From: Oscillospiraceae bacterium
GTDB lineage: Bacteria > Bacillota > Clostridia > Oscillospirales > Oscillospiraceae
Direction: 5' to 3'
Assembly (NCBI GenBank): GCA_017622295.1
Contig: JAGARK010000053.1
Location: 1 to 63,412, forward strand
Length of the DNA stretch: 63,412 nucleotides
The first letter of the stretch is position 1. The number at the start of each line of letters is the position of its first letter. The notes beneath the pieces are model-generated. The model saw only the letters and a program-made list of their open reading frames with translations, was not told where the DNA came from and did no database searches. Of this stretch, positions 26,455 through 34,471 are shown piece by piece. Position numbers and translations under genes: made by a program.

Positions 26455-27600
26455 TTAAGGCATCGGAACTTCGATGAAGGTATAGGTGGAACGAAGCTGA
26501 TTCAGATAGATCGTATCGGCTGCGTTGGTATCGGTATAGTTGCCGTTCAGTTCCACATAGGATTCATTGTAGGTCACGGAACCATCGGGATGAACGGTTA
26601 CATCGGTAAACTTATAGTAGCCGATCACATTTTCCCAAGTTTTGGTGACATTCGCATTTGCAGCCATGTCATACCATTCGTTGGTGGTGATGGTCTTATA
26701 GACAGGCACCAGCAGGAAGCTATACTCCATGTCGATCTGATTGTTGACTGCCAGCAGAGCGGTATCGCCTACATGGATGTTCTCGATGGTTGCTCCCCAA
26801 GGGGTCATGTTGCTGCTGCCATCGTAAATATCAACGCTGCCGCCGTTGGCACATTCCTGATAGGCTCTGTCAGAAATGCGCTGCAGCACATCGTTGGTCA
26901 GATCAGAAGAAGCACTTGCATACCGATCAAAGCCCTCAATGGCAATGGTAGTTTCGGTACGGGTCAGTAGATAACCCTGCTGCTGGAACTTTTCGTCCAT
27001 GGTAGCGGTAATGGTAATAACCTCGCCGTTTTTCAGATTCCAATCCTTGTCTGCCTTATAGGTGATATGACGAATGGGGTCACTCAGATCAGCGTTGTTG
27101 TACAGATACAGACACACAAAAGGATCAATGCCCTCCAAGGTGGCATCCACGATCTTGCCGCTGCCGAAAATATCTTCAGCAAAGGGATCGATTTTGATAG
27201 GCTCAGTCAGACCTTCCACGGTGAACTTCTTTTCCAGACCAGTAAAGGAGTAGCCGTATTCTTTTGCCTTTTCTTCATTCAGAGAGATCTTGACGGTAAT
27301 AGTATCGCCGTTGCTCAGACCTTCGGAAACATCGGCTGCATATGTAATGGTAGTTTCCACGGCAGTCAGTTCGCCCAGCTTTTCCATCTTGTCCTTATCT
27401 TTCCACTGGGACATGATACCATATTCAAAATCGGCAAAATCGAAGTCAATTCGAGGGGTGCCATTTCCGTTGTAGCCAGTGTAGCTGACAGAGAGATACT
27501 GGGACAGTTCGACTTTGGTAGTGCTGCCGCCGCAAGCGGTCAGGCTCAGGCACATTGCGATCACAGTCATGATCAGGAATAGTTTAACAATCTTTTTCAT
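26455..27600 (-). CDS. secreted lipoprotein with repeated beta domains
   Basis: 381 aa. Signal peptide MKKIVKLFLIMTVIAMCLS with lipobox LTAC (Cys about residue 23). The mature part contains two related segments of the type GDTITVKISLNEEKAKEYGYSFTG and GEVITITATMDEKFQQQGY (about 100-125 and 195-215), each followed by EKKFTVEGL / ETTIAIEGF, as in DUF-type clostridial lipoproteins seen in gut anaerobes; the C-terminal third is a separate beta-rich domain. Function is unknown. Its promoter (27660-27685) matches the ECF promoters of the neighbouring NERD and sigma genes. The ATG at 27600 follows AAAGGAG. Confidence 0.82.
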   Translation of the reverse strand: MKKIVKLFLIMTVIAMCLSLTACGGSTTKVELSQYLSVSYTGYNGNGTPRIDFDFADFEYGIMSQWKDKDKMEKLGELTAVETTITYAADVSEGLSNGDTITVKISLNEEKAKEYGYSFTGLEKKFTVEGLTEPIKIDPFAEDIFGSGKIVDATLEGIDPFVCLYLYNNADLSDPIRHITYKADKDWNLKNGEVITITATMDEKFQQQGYLLTRTETTIAIEGFDRYASASSDLTNDVLQRISDRAYQECANGGSVDIYDGSSNMTPWGATIENIHVGDTALLAVNNQIDMEYSFLLVPVYKTITTNEWYDMAANANVTKTWENVIGYYKFTDVTVHPDGSVTYNESYVELNGNYTDTNAADTIYLNQLRSTYTFIEVPMP

Positions 27601-27659
27601 AGTGATAATCTCCTTTGAAATGCATTTTGAGGATTTCTTTTCTCCCCTTGTACCATATA

Positions 27660-27685
27660 GACGAGTGAGCATCTCAGTAGGTTTT
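27660..27685 (-). promoter_or_regulatory. ECF-type promoter of the lipoprotein gene
   Basis: On the minus strand AAAACCT (27679-27685), exactly 15 nt, CGTC (27660-27663), preceded by TTTTTGAAACTAT. CGTC is the classic ECF -10 element. Confidence 0.8.
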
Positions 27686-27712
27686 ATAGTTTCAAAAATA
27701 TTTTGCAATTAT

Positions 27713-29062
27713 TTAGCCAACAATTTTTCGGTATGCAGCCACTGCTTCGGGAAGAGACTGGTAGCTTGCAGAAAGAGGAGTAGGTTTTCCGCTGGGCAGG
27801 GCGATGAAAATATAATTATCCATATCCAGATAAGTGATATTCTCGCCATTGTCGTGGCAAATCAAGACATTCGTTTCTTTGTCGCTGTCGGCGGTAACGC
27901 TTTCCACAGTGGCAACATAGAACTGATCCTTATTTTTCAGCAAACCTTTTTTGCGAAGCATTTTCCGCTCTTCACGCATCATCTCTCGCTGCTGGATCAT
28001 CTGCTTTTGCTCTGCCTGAGAATAATGGGCAATGCTTTCCAGCGCATCGGCAATCTGATCAACTTCTTCTCTGGTGAAGCGTCTTTTATACATATCCACA
28101 ATGTTCAGCTTCTGGTAGGAATCCTTGCCAGTTGCCATACCAAAGAAGAATTCCTTGGGGGTAATGTTGTAGGTCAGATGATCTTCGACCTCACGGGTGG
28201 TAAACAGGACAACATTGATGACATTCCACACGAAAGTAGCCTTATCTTTCAGGGAGCCGTCAGGAAGAACACGGTAAAGATATTCGAGCAAACAGTTGCG
28301 ATGACCATTGTTCTGAACCAGAGGGTTTTCCATCGGATACTCTTCGTTGCCCAGTTTCTGTGTCCATTCCCGATCGGAGATCTTGCCATAGAAGGCACCG
28401 CCTTTTGCCTTGACCTCAATTACATGGATACCAGTTTCATTGACAGAGATAATATCGATTTCATTAAAATTACCGTTGCCCTTTGGGATAAACACACTGT
28501 TCAGAATACGACCGTAAACATTGCTCTTCTTCAAGCACTGCTCTGCTGCCATGGTTGCAATATATTCGCCGTAGATGCCCTTATCTTTTTTGATCTCGGA
28601 AGGACGAATACCTGTGTTCTTCCACCATGCGGATTTCGTAAAGTTCAGATTGTATTGCAGCTTGTCCCAATCTGTAACCATAGGGATGTACCAAAGCACA
28701 ATTAACGCTGCCACAAAAATGGTACCAAACACACCTACCAGAAGCATTTTGATTGCCGCAAAGATTTCCAGAGAGAAAATATGACCGATGGCACTTGCAA
28801 TGCTGCCAAACGGAGTAAACACCAGCATCATGCAAAGAGGAAGCCAGCCCAAGTAGCCGATCATATACATCATAATGCCGCCGCTCAAGCCAATAAAATT
28901 ATTGCTTTTCAGCAGCTTTTTTGACATTTGCCGTCCATCGATCTGCCAGAAACAGTCACGCAGAGAGAGAACAAATAGGGCGATATAATCTGCTACAGTC
29001 AGATTAGGATCAAGATTGGTTTTGAAAGATTGAATCAGTTCTTTCGCATTATACTTTGTCAT
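27713..29062 (-). CDS. membrane-anchored NERD-domain (nuclease-related) protein
   Basis: 449 aa. The N-terminal part has two to three membrane helices (about residues 55-85 and 95-125, with a conserved-looking VLWYIPMVTDWDKL end). The NERD domain (about 155-260) shows GIYGEYIATMAAE, FNEIDIISVNETGIHVIEVKAKGG (E-D-E-x-K nuclease-type core) and LVQNNGHRNCL. A charged coiled coil (about 355-385) and a small C-terminal domain follow. NERD proteins are related to restriction-type nucleases, but cellular roles are unclear. It has its own ECF promoter and lies between the sigma and lipoprotein genes. Ribosome site AAAAGGAG. Confidence 0.85.
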   Translation of the reverse strand: MTKYNAKELIQSFKTNLDPNLTVADYIALFVLSLRDCFWQIDGRQMSKKLLKSNNFIGLSGGIMMYMIGYLGWLPLCMMLVFTPFGSIASAIGHIFSLEIFAAIKMLLVGVFGTIFVAALIVLWYIPMVTDWDKLQYNLNFTKSAWWKNTGIRPSEIKKDKGIYGEYIATMAAEQCLKKSNVYGRILNSVFIPKGNGNFNEIDIISVNETGIHVIEVKAKGGAFYGKISDREWTQKLGNEEYPMENPLVQNNGHRNCLLEYLYRVLPDGSLKDKATFVWNVINVVLFTTREVEDHLTYNITPKEFFFGMATGKDSYQKLNIVDMYKRRFTREEVDQIADALESIAHYSQAEQKQMIQQREMMREERKMLRKKGLLKNKDQFYVATVESVTADSDKETNVLICHDNGENITYLDMDNYIFIALPSGKPTPLSASYQSLPEAVAAYRKIVG

Positions 29063-29112
29063 AGCCGTATATCTCCTTTTTTGGGGGAATTGATTTCCCT
29101 TTCTGAGCTTTA

Positions 29113-29138
29113 GACGATTGTACTTTTTATCAGGTTTT
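29113..29138 (-). promoter_or_regulatory. ECF-type promoter of the NERD gene
   Basis: Minus strand: AAAACCT (29132-29138), 15 nt, CGTC (29113-29116), preceded by TTTTTGAAAATAT. It is nearly identical to the lipoprotein promoter in the upstream half. Confidence 0.8.
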
Positions 29139-29154
29139 ATATTTTCAAAAATTT

Positions 29155-30981
29155 TTATCCACCAAGATAATTCCATTCAATCGGTGCGCCGCCATAGAAC
29201 AGATCGTTGTAAGCATAGACGGCATCGCCATAGATTGCTTCCCCATTGGGCTTGTAGATTACAATGGGTTCTGCATTGCTGGGGCTCACACCCCGACCGA
29301 TGCACAATTCATCCTGTCCGTCACCGTCAATATCCAGATAGGTGTTCCAGATACACATGGTATAGTCACCAGCCTGCCTATGCAGCAGCATCCACATGAC
29401 ACCATCGCCCAAATGACTGTACAAGCCATCGTAGTATTCCATGTTGGAATCGTAGTCCTCCGCAGAAATCATAAGAGCAGCTTGTATATCCGTCAGGATG
29501 GAATCAAAGAAAGGTTCAGAAGCAGGGATCTCAGGAAGATCAAAGGCTTGCCACGGAATATCGGTTACTCTTTCCGCAATGGTGTCAGGTACTTCTTTCA
29601 CGCTGCAACCATCCACTTTTAGATAGGTGTGGCTCGTTTCTGTTGCGCTGCTGCTTCCAGCGAGATAGAGTGTACCATCAGCCAGGAGGGCCAGCATAGA
29701 TCGGTCTCCAAGAGTAGGCTCGTCAATCAGCTGAACTGCCCGTTCGCCGTCAAAGCCATACAGATCCACGAACCTGATATAGTCTTCAGGACCAAAACCG
29801 ATCAGCAGTTCTTCCATGCCGTTTCCATCAATATCCATATAAGCATAATAGAAGTTGTCGCCATGGTACATATGGTAATAACGGATCGCCATATGATCGC
29901 CGTTAAAATAGTTATCGGGGGCATTCAGGAAAGTGGCACTATCAACACCTAACACTGTTTGATATTCAGCAGTAATACCCCGATAGGCTTCCTCTGCTGC
30001 TACGGCGGCAACGGTTTCCACCGTGGTTTCGGGAATGGTGGTTTCCTGTTCAGCGGACAAGGTGGTTTCGCTCTGGGAAATGGTTTCGGTAGACACGATC
30101 TGTTGTGTCGGCTCAGCTTCCTCACGATCATTGGAGGAAAGTGCCAGCATCGTACCGCCGCCGACCACTGACACCGCCAGCACACCAGCTATGATTTTGG
30201 TGGTCAATGCCTTTATCCCTGCACCAGCGGCGGCTTTTGCTCCTGAGCTGGCAGCGGTAGCAGCACCAGCCGATCCAGCAGCGGCGGTGCCTGTTGCGGC
30301 GCACTCTGCGGTAACGGCCTCCAGAACCATGCCAGAGGGTATCTCTGCTGCTTCGGCATCCATACGGAACAGCCAGAGCAGGAACGGCAGAGGTGCCAGA
30401 GAGTAGAGCTTGGTTCCTCTCTTTTCCAGTTCTTTGACCTTGACTTCCACTTTCTTCCGACCGTAGTTCAGTCGGCTCTTGACCGTGTTTTCAGAGCAAC
30501 CCAAGGTTTCTGCAATCTCCCGAACGCTCATTTCTTCGTAGTAGAACATACCGATCACAAGCCGCTGATCCTCGCTCAGAGTAGAAAGGATCTCCTGCAT
30601 CAATCTGGCTGTTTCCTTACGATCAAGGACTTCTTCGGGGCAGTGGTCAAGGCAATCATCCCGAAAGTCGATTTCCTCCCCGTCCTCGTTTGCCATGTCG
30701 GTAAACAGGATGGGCTTTTTCTTTTTCAGATAGTCCTTTGCCTTGTTGGTGGCGATCCGCTTCATCCATGCCCGAAAGTTTTCGGGAGTGTCCAGTTGGT
30801 CAAGGCTCTGGAAGCCCTTGATGAAGCTGTCCTGCACAATATCCAGAACTGTATCTTCATCGGCAATCATGGATTTCACGGTTTTATAAACGCTGCTGTA
30901 TGTAAGCTCGTAAAGCTCAGTAATGGCATCCTGATCACCAGCCGCAGCTTTGCGGATCAGTTTGCCCGTAAATTCGCTCAT
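29155..30981 (-). CDS. ECF sigma factor fused to a transmembrane segment and extracytoplasmic domain
   Basis: 608 aa. Sigma region 2 (about 20-90, with DTVLDIVQDSFIKGFQSL and NFRAWMKRIATNKAKDYL) and region 4 (about 130-185, EDQRLVIGMFYYEEMSVREIAETLGCSENTVKSRL) are intact. A long Ala/Gly-rich stretch leads to one membrane helix (about 262-281), a Thr/Glu-rich linker (285-330), and an external domain with two calcium-loop-like DxDGxGxDEL repeats (about 383 and 550), as in FG-GAP/VCBS-like modules. It would keep the sigma at the membrane until an outside signal, perhaps by proteolysis, frees it. Three matching promoters nearby, one its own, support autoregulation. Confidence 0.88.
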   Translation of the reverse strand: MSEFTGKLIRKAAAGDQDAITELYELTYSSVYKTVKSMIADEDTVLDIVQDSFIKGFQSLDQLDTPENFRAWMKRIATNKAKDYLKKKKPILFTDMANEDGEEIDFRDDCLDHCPEEVLDRKETARLMQEILSTLSEDQRLVIGMFYYEEMSVREIAETLGCSENTVKSRLNYGRKKVEVKVKELEKRGTKLYSLAPLPFLLWLFRMDAEAAEIPSGMVLEAVTAECAATGTAAAGSAGAATAASSGAKAAAGAGIKALTTKIIAGVLAVSVVGGGTMLALSSNDREEAEPTQQIVSTETISQSETTLSAEQETTIPETTVETVAAVAAEEAYRGITAEYQTVLGVDSATFLNAPDNYFNGDHMAIRYYHMYHGDNFYYAYMDIDGNGMEELLIGFGPEDYIRFVDLYGFDGERAVQLIDEPTLGDRSMLALLADGTLYLAGSSSATETSHTYLKVDGCSVKEVPDTIAERVTDIPWQAFDLPEIPASEPFFDSILTDIQAALMISAEDYDSNMEYYDGLYSHLGDGVMWMLLHRQAGDYTMCIWNTYLDIDGDGQDELCIGRGVSPSNAEPIVIYKPNGEAIYGDAVYAYNDLFYGGAPIEWNYLGG

Positions 30982-31166
30982 AGCATTTCCTCTCTTTCTA
31001 GGTGTTCTATAAGAATCTCATATTTGGAATCGGATTGCAAGTTGTCCTCCTCTGCGCTTTTCAGAATTTTCAAAATCTTTTGCAGCAGTTCCGCAGCCAC
31101 ATCGGGAGCTAACTCGTACCGATTCACGATTCTTTGAAAGAGTTCCTTAAAATTTGCATCTTCCAT
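30978..31166 (-). CDS. small helical protein coupled to the sigma gene
   Basis: 62 aa, all-helical and acidic (LLQKILKILKSAEEDN), no membrane helix or cysteine. Its stop overlaps the sigma start (ATGA), and it is first in the sigma transcript, behind GAAAGGAGGAAG. It is not recognised. Translational coupling suggests it acts with, or sets the dose of, the sigma factor; it could also be a short leader peptide gene. Confidence 0.65.
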   Translation of the reverse strand: MEDANFKELFQRIVNRYELAPDVAAELLQKILKILKSAEEDNLQSDSKYEILIEHLEREEML

Positions 31167-31191
31167 AACTCTTCCTCCTTTCTGCTTCCTG

Positions 31192-31217
31192 GACGATCCA
31201 AGACGGCAACAGGTTTT
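31192..31217 (-). promoter_or_regulatory. ECF-type promoter of the sigma operon
   Basis: Minus strand: AAAACCT (31211-31217), 15 nt, CGTC (31192-31195). It has the same boxes and spacing as the promoters at 29113 and 27660, with a divergent spacer sequence, so the match is not simple duplication. Confidence 0.82.
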
Positions 31218-31251
31218 AGAATTACGAAAAAATTTCTAAAATCGTTATTAG

Positions 31252-31288
31252 GCATCATAATGTGATGCAATCGCTATTATATGATAGC
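31252..31288 (+). promoter_or_regulatory. paired palindromes before the XRE gene
   Basis: GCATCA-taatg-TGATGC (31252-31268) and GCTAT-tatatg-ATAGC (31273-31288) lie 57-93 bp before the XRE start, within the divergent region to the sigma operon. They are candidate operators for autoregulation. Confidence 0.5.
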
Positions 31289-31344
31289 ATAAAATGCCGT
31301 AGAATAACAGTACTTTGATCAAAAAAAGAAAGGGAGGGGCCGCT

Positions 31345-31689
31345 ATGACCAACGATATTGATTACAGCCAGCTCGGCAAGCGGATCAAGCGGTATCGTCA
31401 AAAGGCGCATAAAACCCAAGAGCAGCTTGCCTTTGAAATGGATATTGCGACCTCTACCATCGCCCATGCAGAAAACGGCACGAGCAAGCCCAGCTTGCCA
31501 CTGCTTCTGAAAGTAGCCAATGCCTTGAATGTGACTTTGGATCAGTTGGTATGTGACAGCTTGCCCGTGATCGATACCTATATCGAAAAGGATATTGCCG
31601 ATCTGCTTTCGGATTGTACAACCACAGAAAAGCAGATCCTTCGGGACATTATCGCCGTCACCAAGGAAACAATGAGAAAACACAGATAA
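31345..31689 (+). CDS. XRE-family helix-turn-helix regulator
   Basis: 114 aa. The HTH_3 domain occupies about residues 10-65 (LGKRIKRYRQKAHKTQEQLAFEMDIATSTIAHAENGTSKPSLPLLLKVANAL, cut here by normal family features), with a short helical C-terminus that may dimerise. It is likely the element's repressor; the palindromes upstream and the GATAC-N14-GTATC sites at 23338 and 34472 are possible targets. The ATG at 31345 follows AAGAAAGGGAGG. It is divergent from the sigma operon. Confidence 0.85.
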   Translation: MTNDIDYSQLGKRIKRYRQKAHKTQEQLAFEMDIATSTIAHAENGTSKPSLPLLLKVANALNVTLDQLVCDSLPVIDTYIEKDIADLLSDCTTTEKQILRDIIAVTKETMRKHR

Positions 31690-31699
31690 AACGCCAAAT

Positions 31700-31737
31700 G
31701 AGCTTGCAGAGAATGATCCTCCGCAAGCTCATATTTT
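31700..31737 (+). terminator. terminator of the XRE gene
   Basis: GAGCTTGC / GCAAGCTC (31700-31707, 31723-31730) followed by ATATTTTTTA. Confidence 0.8.
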
Positions 31738-31932
31738 TTACTTCCATTTTTCTTCGTCATTTTGCACTAGGAAATCAAAAAATTATTCGATTTATAACAC
31801 TTACAGTGTCATAACTTTAAGGAAATAGAGCAAAATATTGTGCGTTTTGACGGTCACTTCGGCAGGATTGTTTTTATTTGCTTCGGAGGTAGAATTGGTC
31901 GTTGGAGGAAATAAAAAACATTGTGCGGAAAT

Positions 31933-32223
31933 TTATCTTACAGTAGATTGATGATAGGAAATGCAAGTAATGCGAACATCGGAATAATCAGGATCGTCCT
32001 GATCAAGGTTTTCGATGCCGAAGCTCAATTCAACTTCTGTGTTGTTTCGGTCAAAGAGGAACACGCTTCCTCCGAATACCCATTCCTTAAATTCGTTGAA
32101 AGAGACATGATCGTGCCAGTCCTCCCCTAAAGCATCATAGAGATCGGACAAACACCATGTTTGGTTTTCTTCCAGAATCAGACCGTTATGTAGCTTTACA
32201 ATTTTATCATAAGGTTTCTTCAT
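31933..32223 (-). CDS. unknown small acidic protein (96 aa)
   Basis: Contains a predicted alpha/beta fold with DLYDALGEDWHDHVSFNEFKEWVFGG and an acidic DQDDPDYSD stretch, no membrane helix. It is not recognised. AAAGGAG precedes the ATG. It is the last gene of a minus-strand set starting at 33163. The 195 bp after it (31738-31932) hold no supported gene. Confidence 0.65.
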   Translation of the reverse strand: MKKPYDKIVKLHNGLILEENQTWCLSDLYDALGEDWHDHVSFNEFKEWVFGGSVFLFDRNNTEVELSFGIENLDQDDPDYSDVRITCISYHQSTVR

Positions 32224-32246
32224 TGTGTTTTTCTCCTTTCTTCGTT

Positions 32247-32528
32247 TTATAGTTCAGTTGCCAGATTATCCCAAAAGCGTTTCAAATCAGCAAACTTGGG
32301 ATCATCCAATAGATCCTCGCAGCCAGCTTCCAATATTGCTTGGAAAGCTCTGCAATCAGATACAGTGTAGGCTTTGTATTCGACTCCGTCACTGTCTATC
32401 AAAACATATTCGCCAGAACGGAGCCTTGTAATGCCCCTGTGATAGGGGCTATTACCGTGATCCAGATTTTCGTTGTATGATACGATACCAACGATGCGAC
32501 CAAAATCGTCATGCACATATAGCTTCAT
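32247..32528 (-). CDS. unknown small protein (93 aa)
   Basis: Begins MKLYVHDDFGRIVGIVSYNENLDHG, then LRSGEYVLIDSDGVEYKAYTVSDCRAF, a short beta-rich part followed by two helices. It is acidic with no motif recognised. It starts 2 nt after the preceding 210-aa gene's stop, so the genes are cotranscribed and probably coupled. Confidence 0.65.
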   Translation of the reverse strand: MKLYVHDDFGRIVGIVSYNENLDHGNSPYHRGITRLRSGEYVLIDSDGVEYKAYTVSDCRAFQAILEAGCEDLLDDPKFADLKRFWDNLATEL

Positions 32529-32530
32529 GG

Positions 32531-33163
32531 TTACATTCCTCCTTCCTGATGGTATACTTCGGATTCCATTGCAGCTATGGCTTGCATTTCGTCATCAGAT
32601 GGAATGTCCTCCATGTATGGTGGAGCATCTTCGCAGGATGCTTGATTTTCCTTATTTTTCTTATTTTTGCGGCTATTGTTACTCTTAATATTATTCACTA
32701 ATTTGGTGTGTTCTCTTAACTCCCAATTATAGATCTGATTGTAGGTGGTAACGACTTGTGTACCATTTACACTATCAATGATAACTAGGAATTTATTTTC
32801 CAATAGGATGTTGTACCATTCCTCTATCTTTGCGATTGGAATATTGGAATCAGCACTAATATCTCTGATTGTTTTGCGTAAATCACGACCTAGCTTAATG
32901 CCATAGCCAATTCCGATTGTCATGTATAGGCGAAGCACACAAAGGAAGCCAAGCATTTCAAATCCATACTTCGCCACAAAATCCCATTCTTCATCAGTTG
33001 ACATAAAATTCTGTTGAACTGTAAAGTATTCCAATGGGTTGCCTATATATTCTTCTCCAGCCTTTGTTTTAGCTGGTTTGTATTTCTCAAGCATTATATC
33101 GATGTAGTGATCAGGCAAATGCTTTTGTTGTCTAGGTTCTTCTATTTCTATTGTTTTCTTCAT
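32531..33163 (-). CDS. putative replication/DUF4373-like winged-helix protein
   Basis: 210 aa. Residues about 40-130 (NPLEYFTVQQNFMSTDEEWDFVAKYG, LGRDLRKTIRDISADSNI, VEEWYNILLENKFLVI-type pattern) resemble the N-terminal winged-helix domain found in Lin1244/DUF4373 and phage or plasmid replication-initiation proteins. A basic Asn/Lys-rich linker (about 155-175) and acidic tail follow. The call is from fold-like pattern only. The iteron-like array at 33378-33432, just upstream, fits a replication or regulatory role. Confidence 0.5.
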   Translation of the reverse strand: MKKTIEIEEPRQQKHLPDHYIDIMLEKYKPAKTKAGEEYIGNPLEYFTVQQNFMSTDEEWDFVAKYGFEMLGFLCVLRLYMTIGIGYGIKLGRDLRKTIRDISADSNIPIAKIEEWYNILLENKFLVIIDSVNGTQVVTTYNQIYNWELREHTKLVNNIKSNNSRKNKKNKENQASCEDAPPYMEDIPSDDEMQAIAAMESEVYHQEGGM

Positions 33164-33497
33164 AGTCTTATTATCTCCTTTACTTTTTATTCTTAGCTCT
33201 AGGTGATCTATTCTTAGGAATACACCCTGACAAGGACAACCACAGTTGCAAACACAGTGGCAAAAATATTTACAGCAGCCTATACAATGAAAACAGCAAA
33301 CACATAGCCATATTCATATAAAGATAAAAATACAACTGCAAATCCATAGTCATATTCATATTACAAATACAAGCATCACCGATATGTTACCGTAACATCA
33401 CCGTAACATCACCGTGACATGACCGTTACGCTTCATATCAGGCAAAAAGAAAAGCTCTACTACCCCATAGCGAGGTAATAGAGCTTGTTTTCTTTGC
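33164..33497. other. noncoding region with tandem repeats
   Basis: A 330-bp AT-rich region between two minus-strand genes. It contains two copies of CATA(G)(T/C)CATATTCATAT (near 33303 and 33343), CACAGTTGC/CACAGTGGC repeats and the 11-bp array described separately. No coding frame is supported. It may be an origin, a transfer origin, or a promoter region of the 210-aa gene. Confidence 0.55.
33378..33432 (+). repeat. five tandem 11-bp iteron-like repeats
   Basis: Units ACCGATATGTT, ACCGTAACATC, ACCGTAACATC, ACCGTGACATG, ACCGTTACGCT follow one another without gaps, each beginning ACCG. The 11-bp period matches about one helical turn, as in protein-binding iterons. Confidence 0.8.
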
Positions 33498-34397
33498 TTA
33501 TCTTGCTTTTCGTCTGCGCTCAGTCAGTGCCAACTTAACACGCTTTATATCCAGAACGGAAAGCAGATCATACTTCTTGCAAACATCATTCTCTGTGATC
33601 TGCCCCTGTTCCAGAGCATCCATATCACGGAGATATTCTTCCTTTTCGGGGAGGGGGCCTCTTTTTGCCACCTCTGCAATCTGGAAGTAGAAAATCTTTA
33701 GATGTTCGCCGTAGTACAATGTGCTTTCATAAGCCTGCGAATATTTGTAGAAAGTTCTGTGGGTAACACCAAGATCCTGCTTGCAAACATCGACAGCAAC
33801 TTCGGCTCGCTGCCATTTCCAATAGATTTCCAAGAAACGGTCAATGAGCTGGGGTTCGGGTCTGTGAATCAGACGGTCCAGTTCCGATACGACCTTGCCA
33901 ATAGCGGATTGAGTAGCTATGTGCATGGCAAGCTGTTTTGCTTCGGTTTCCAGATTGGAGAAGTCAAGATCTCCTGTAATGTTCTTGAAAGAGAAATACT
34001 CGTTGTCCAAGAATACATAGTTCTTGTTGTTCTCCGCAAGGGTGGTAATTGCATGGATCAGATGCTCCATGCCCTCTGCTGCCACAATATCGTGGATGGA
34101 TCGGATGTAGATCGTTCCCTGATAGGGAGCCTGACACAGAAGCTCCAATGTCTTGTTGACGGCAACTTTGCCGCTGAGAGGATCAGGAGCATTGCGCCAC
34201 AGGATGATGATATTGATATTGTCATTGAACTCCATGGGGAACTCCTGCCCGTTGTCCTGGCAATAGGTTCTCATGGCACTTCTAAATTCTTCGCAAACAT
34301 GATTGCTGATCTCCTCATAGGTCAAGGAAGAATCAAAGCTGGTATAGTCAGCGCTGGTCACACCAAAGGTGCGCATGAACGGATTGAATATAAACAT
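33498..34397 (-). CDS. resolvase-like protein lacking the catalytic serine
   Basis: 299 aa. The middle (about 85-170) has the layout of a serine-resolvase catalytic domain (GTIYIRSIHDIVAAEGMEHLIHAI then a long helix) and residues about 195-225 resemble its HTH (WQRAEVAVDVCKQDLGVTHRTFYKYSQ). The N-terminus lacks the Y-x-R-x-S motif, so it cannot cleave DNA as a normal resolvase. The resemblance is weak and could be chance. It is divergent from the recombinase promoter. The ATG at 34397 follows GAGGTG; the GTG three codons upstream is less likely. Confidence 0.5.
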   Translation of the reverse strand: MFIFNPFMRTFGVTSADYTSFDSSLTYEEISNHVCEEFRSAMRTYCQDNGQEFPMEFNDNINIIILWRNAPDPLSGKVAVNKTLELLCQAPYQGTIYIRSIHDIVAAEGMEHLIHAITTLAENNKNYVFLDNEYFSFKNITGDLDFSNLETEAKQLAMHIATQSAIGKVVSELDRLIHRPEPQLIDRFLEIYWKWQRAEVAVDVCKQDLGVTHRTFYKYSQAYESTLYYGEHLKIFYFQIAEVAKRGPLPEKEEYLRDMDALEQGQITENDVCKKYDLLSVLDIKRVKLALTERRRKAR

Positions 34398-34471
34398 AGT
34401 ATTCACCTCGCTTGATCATATTTTATCCCACAAAAACGCTTTTGTCAATATTTCTACCAAAATAATTTGTA

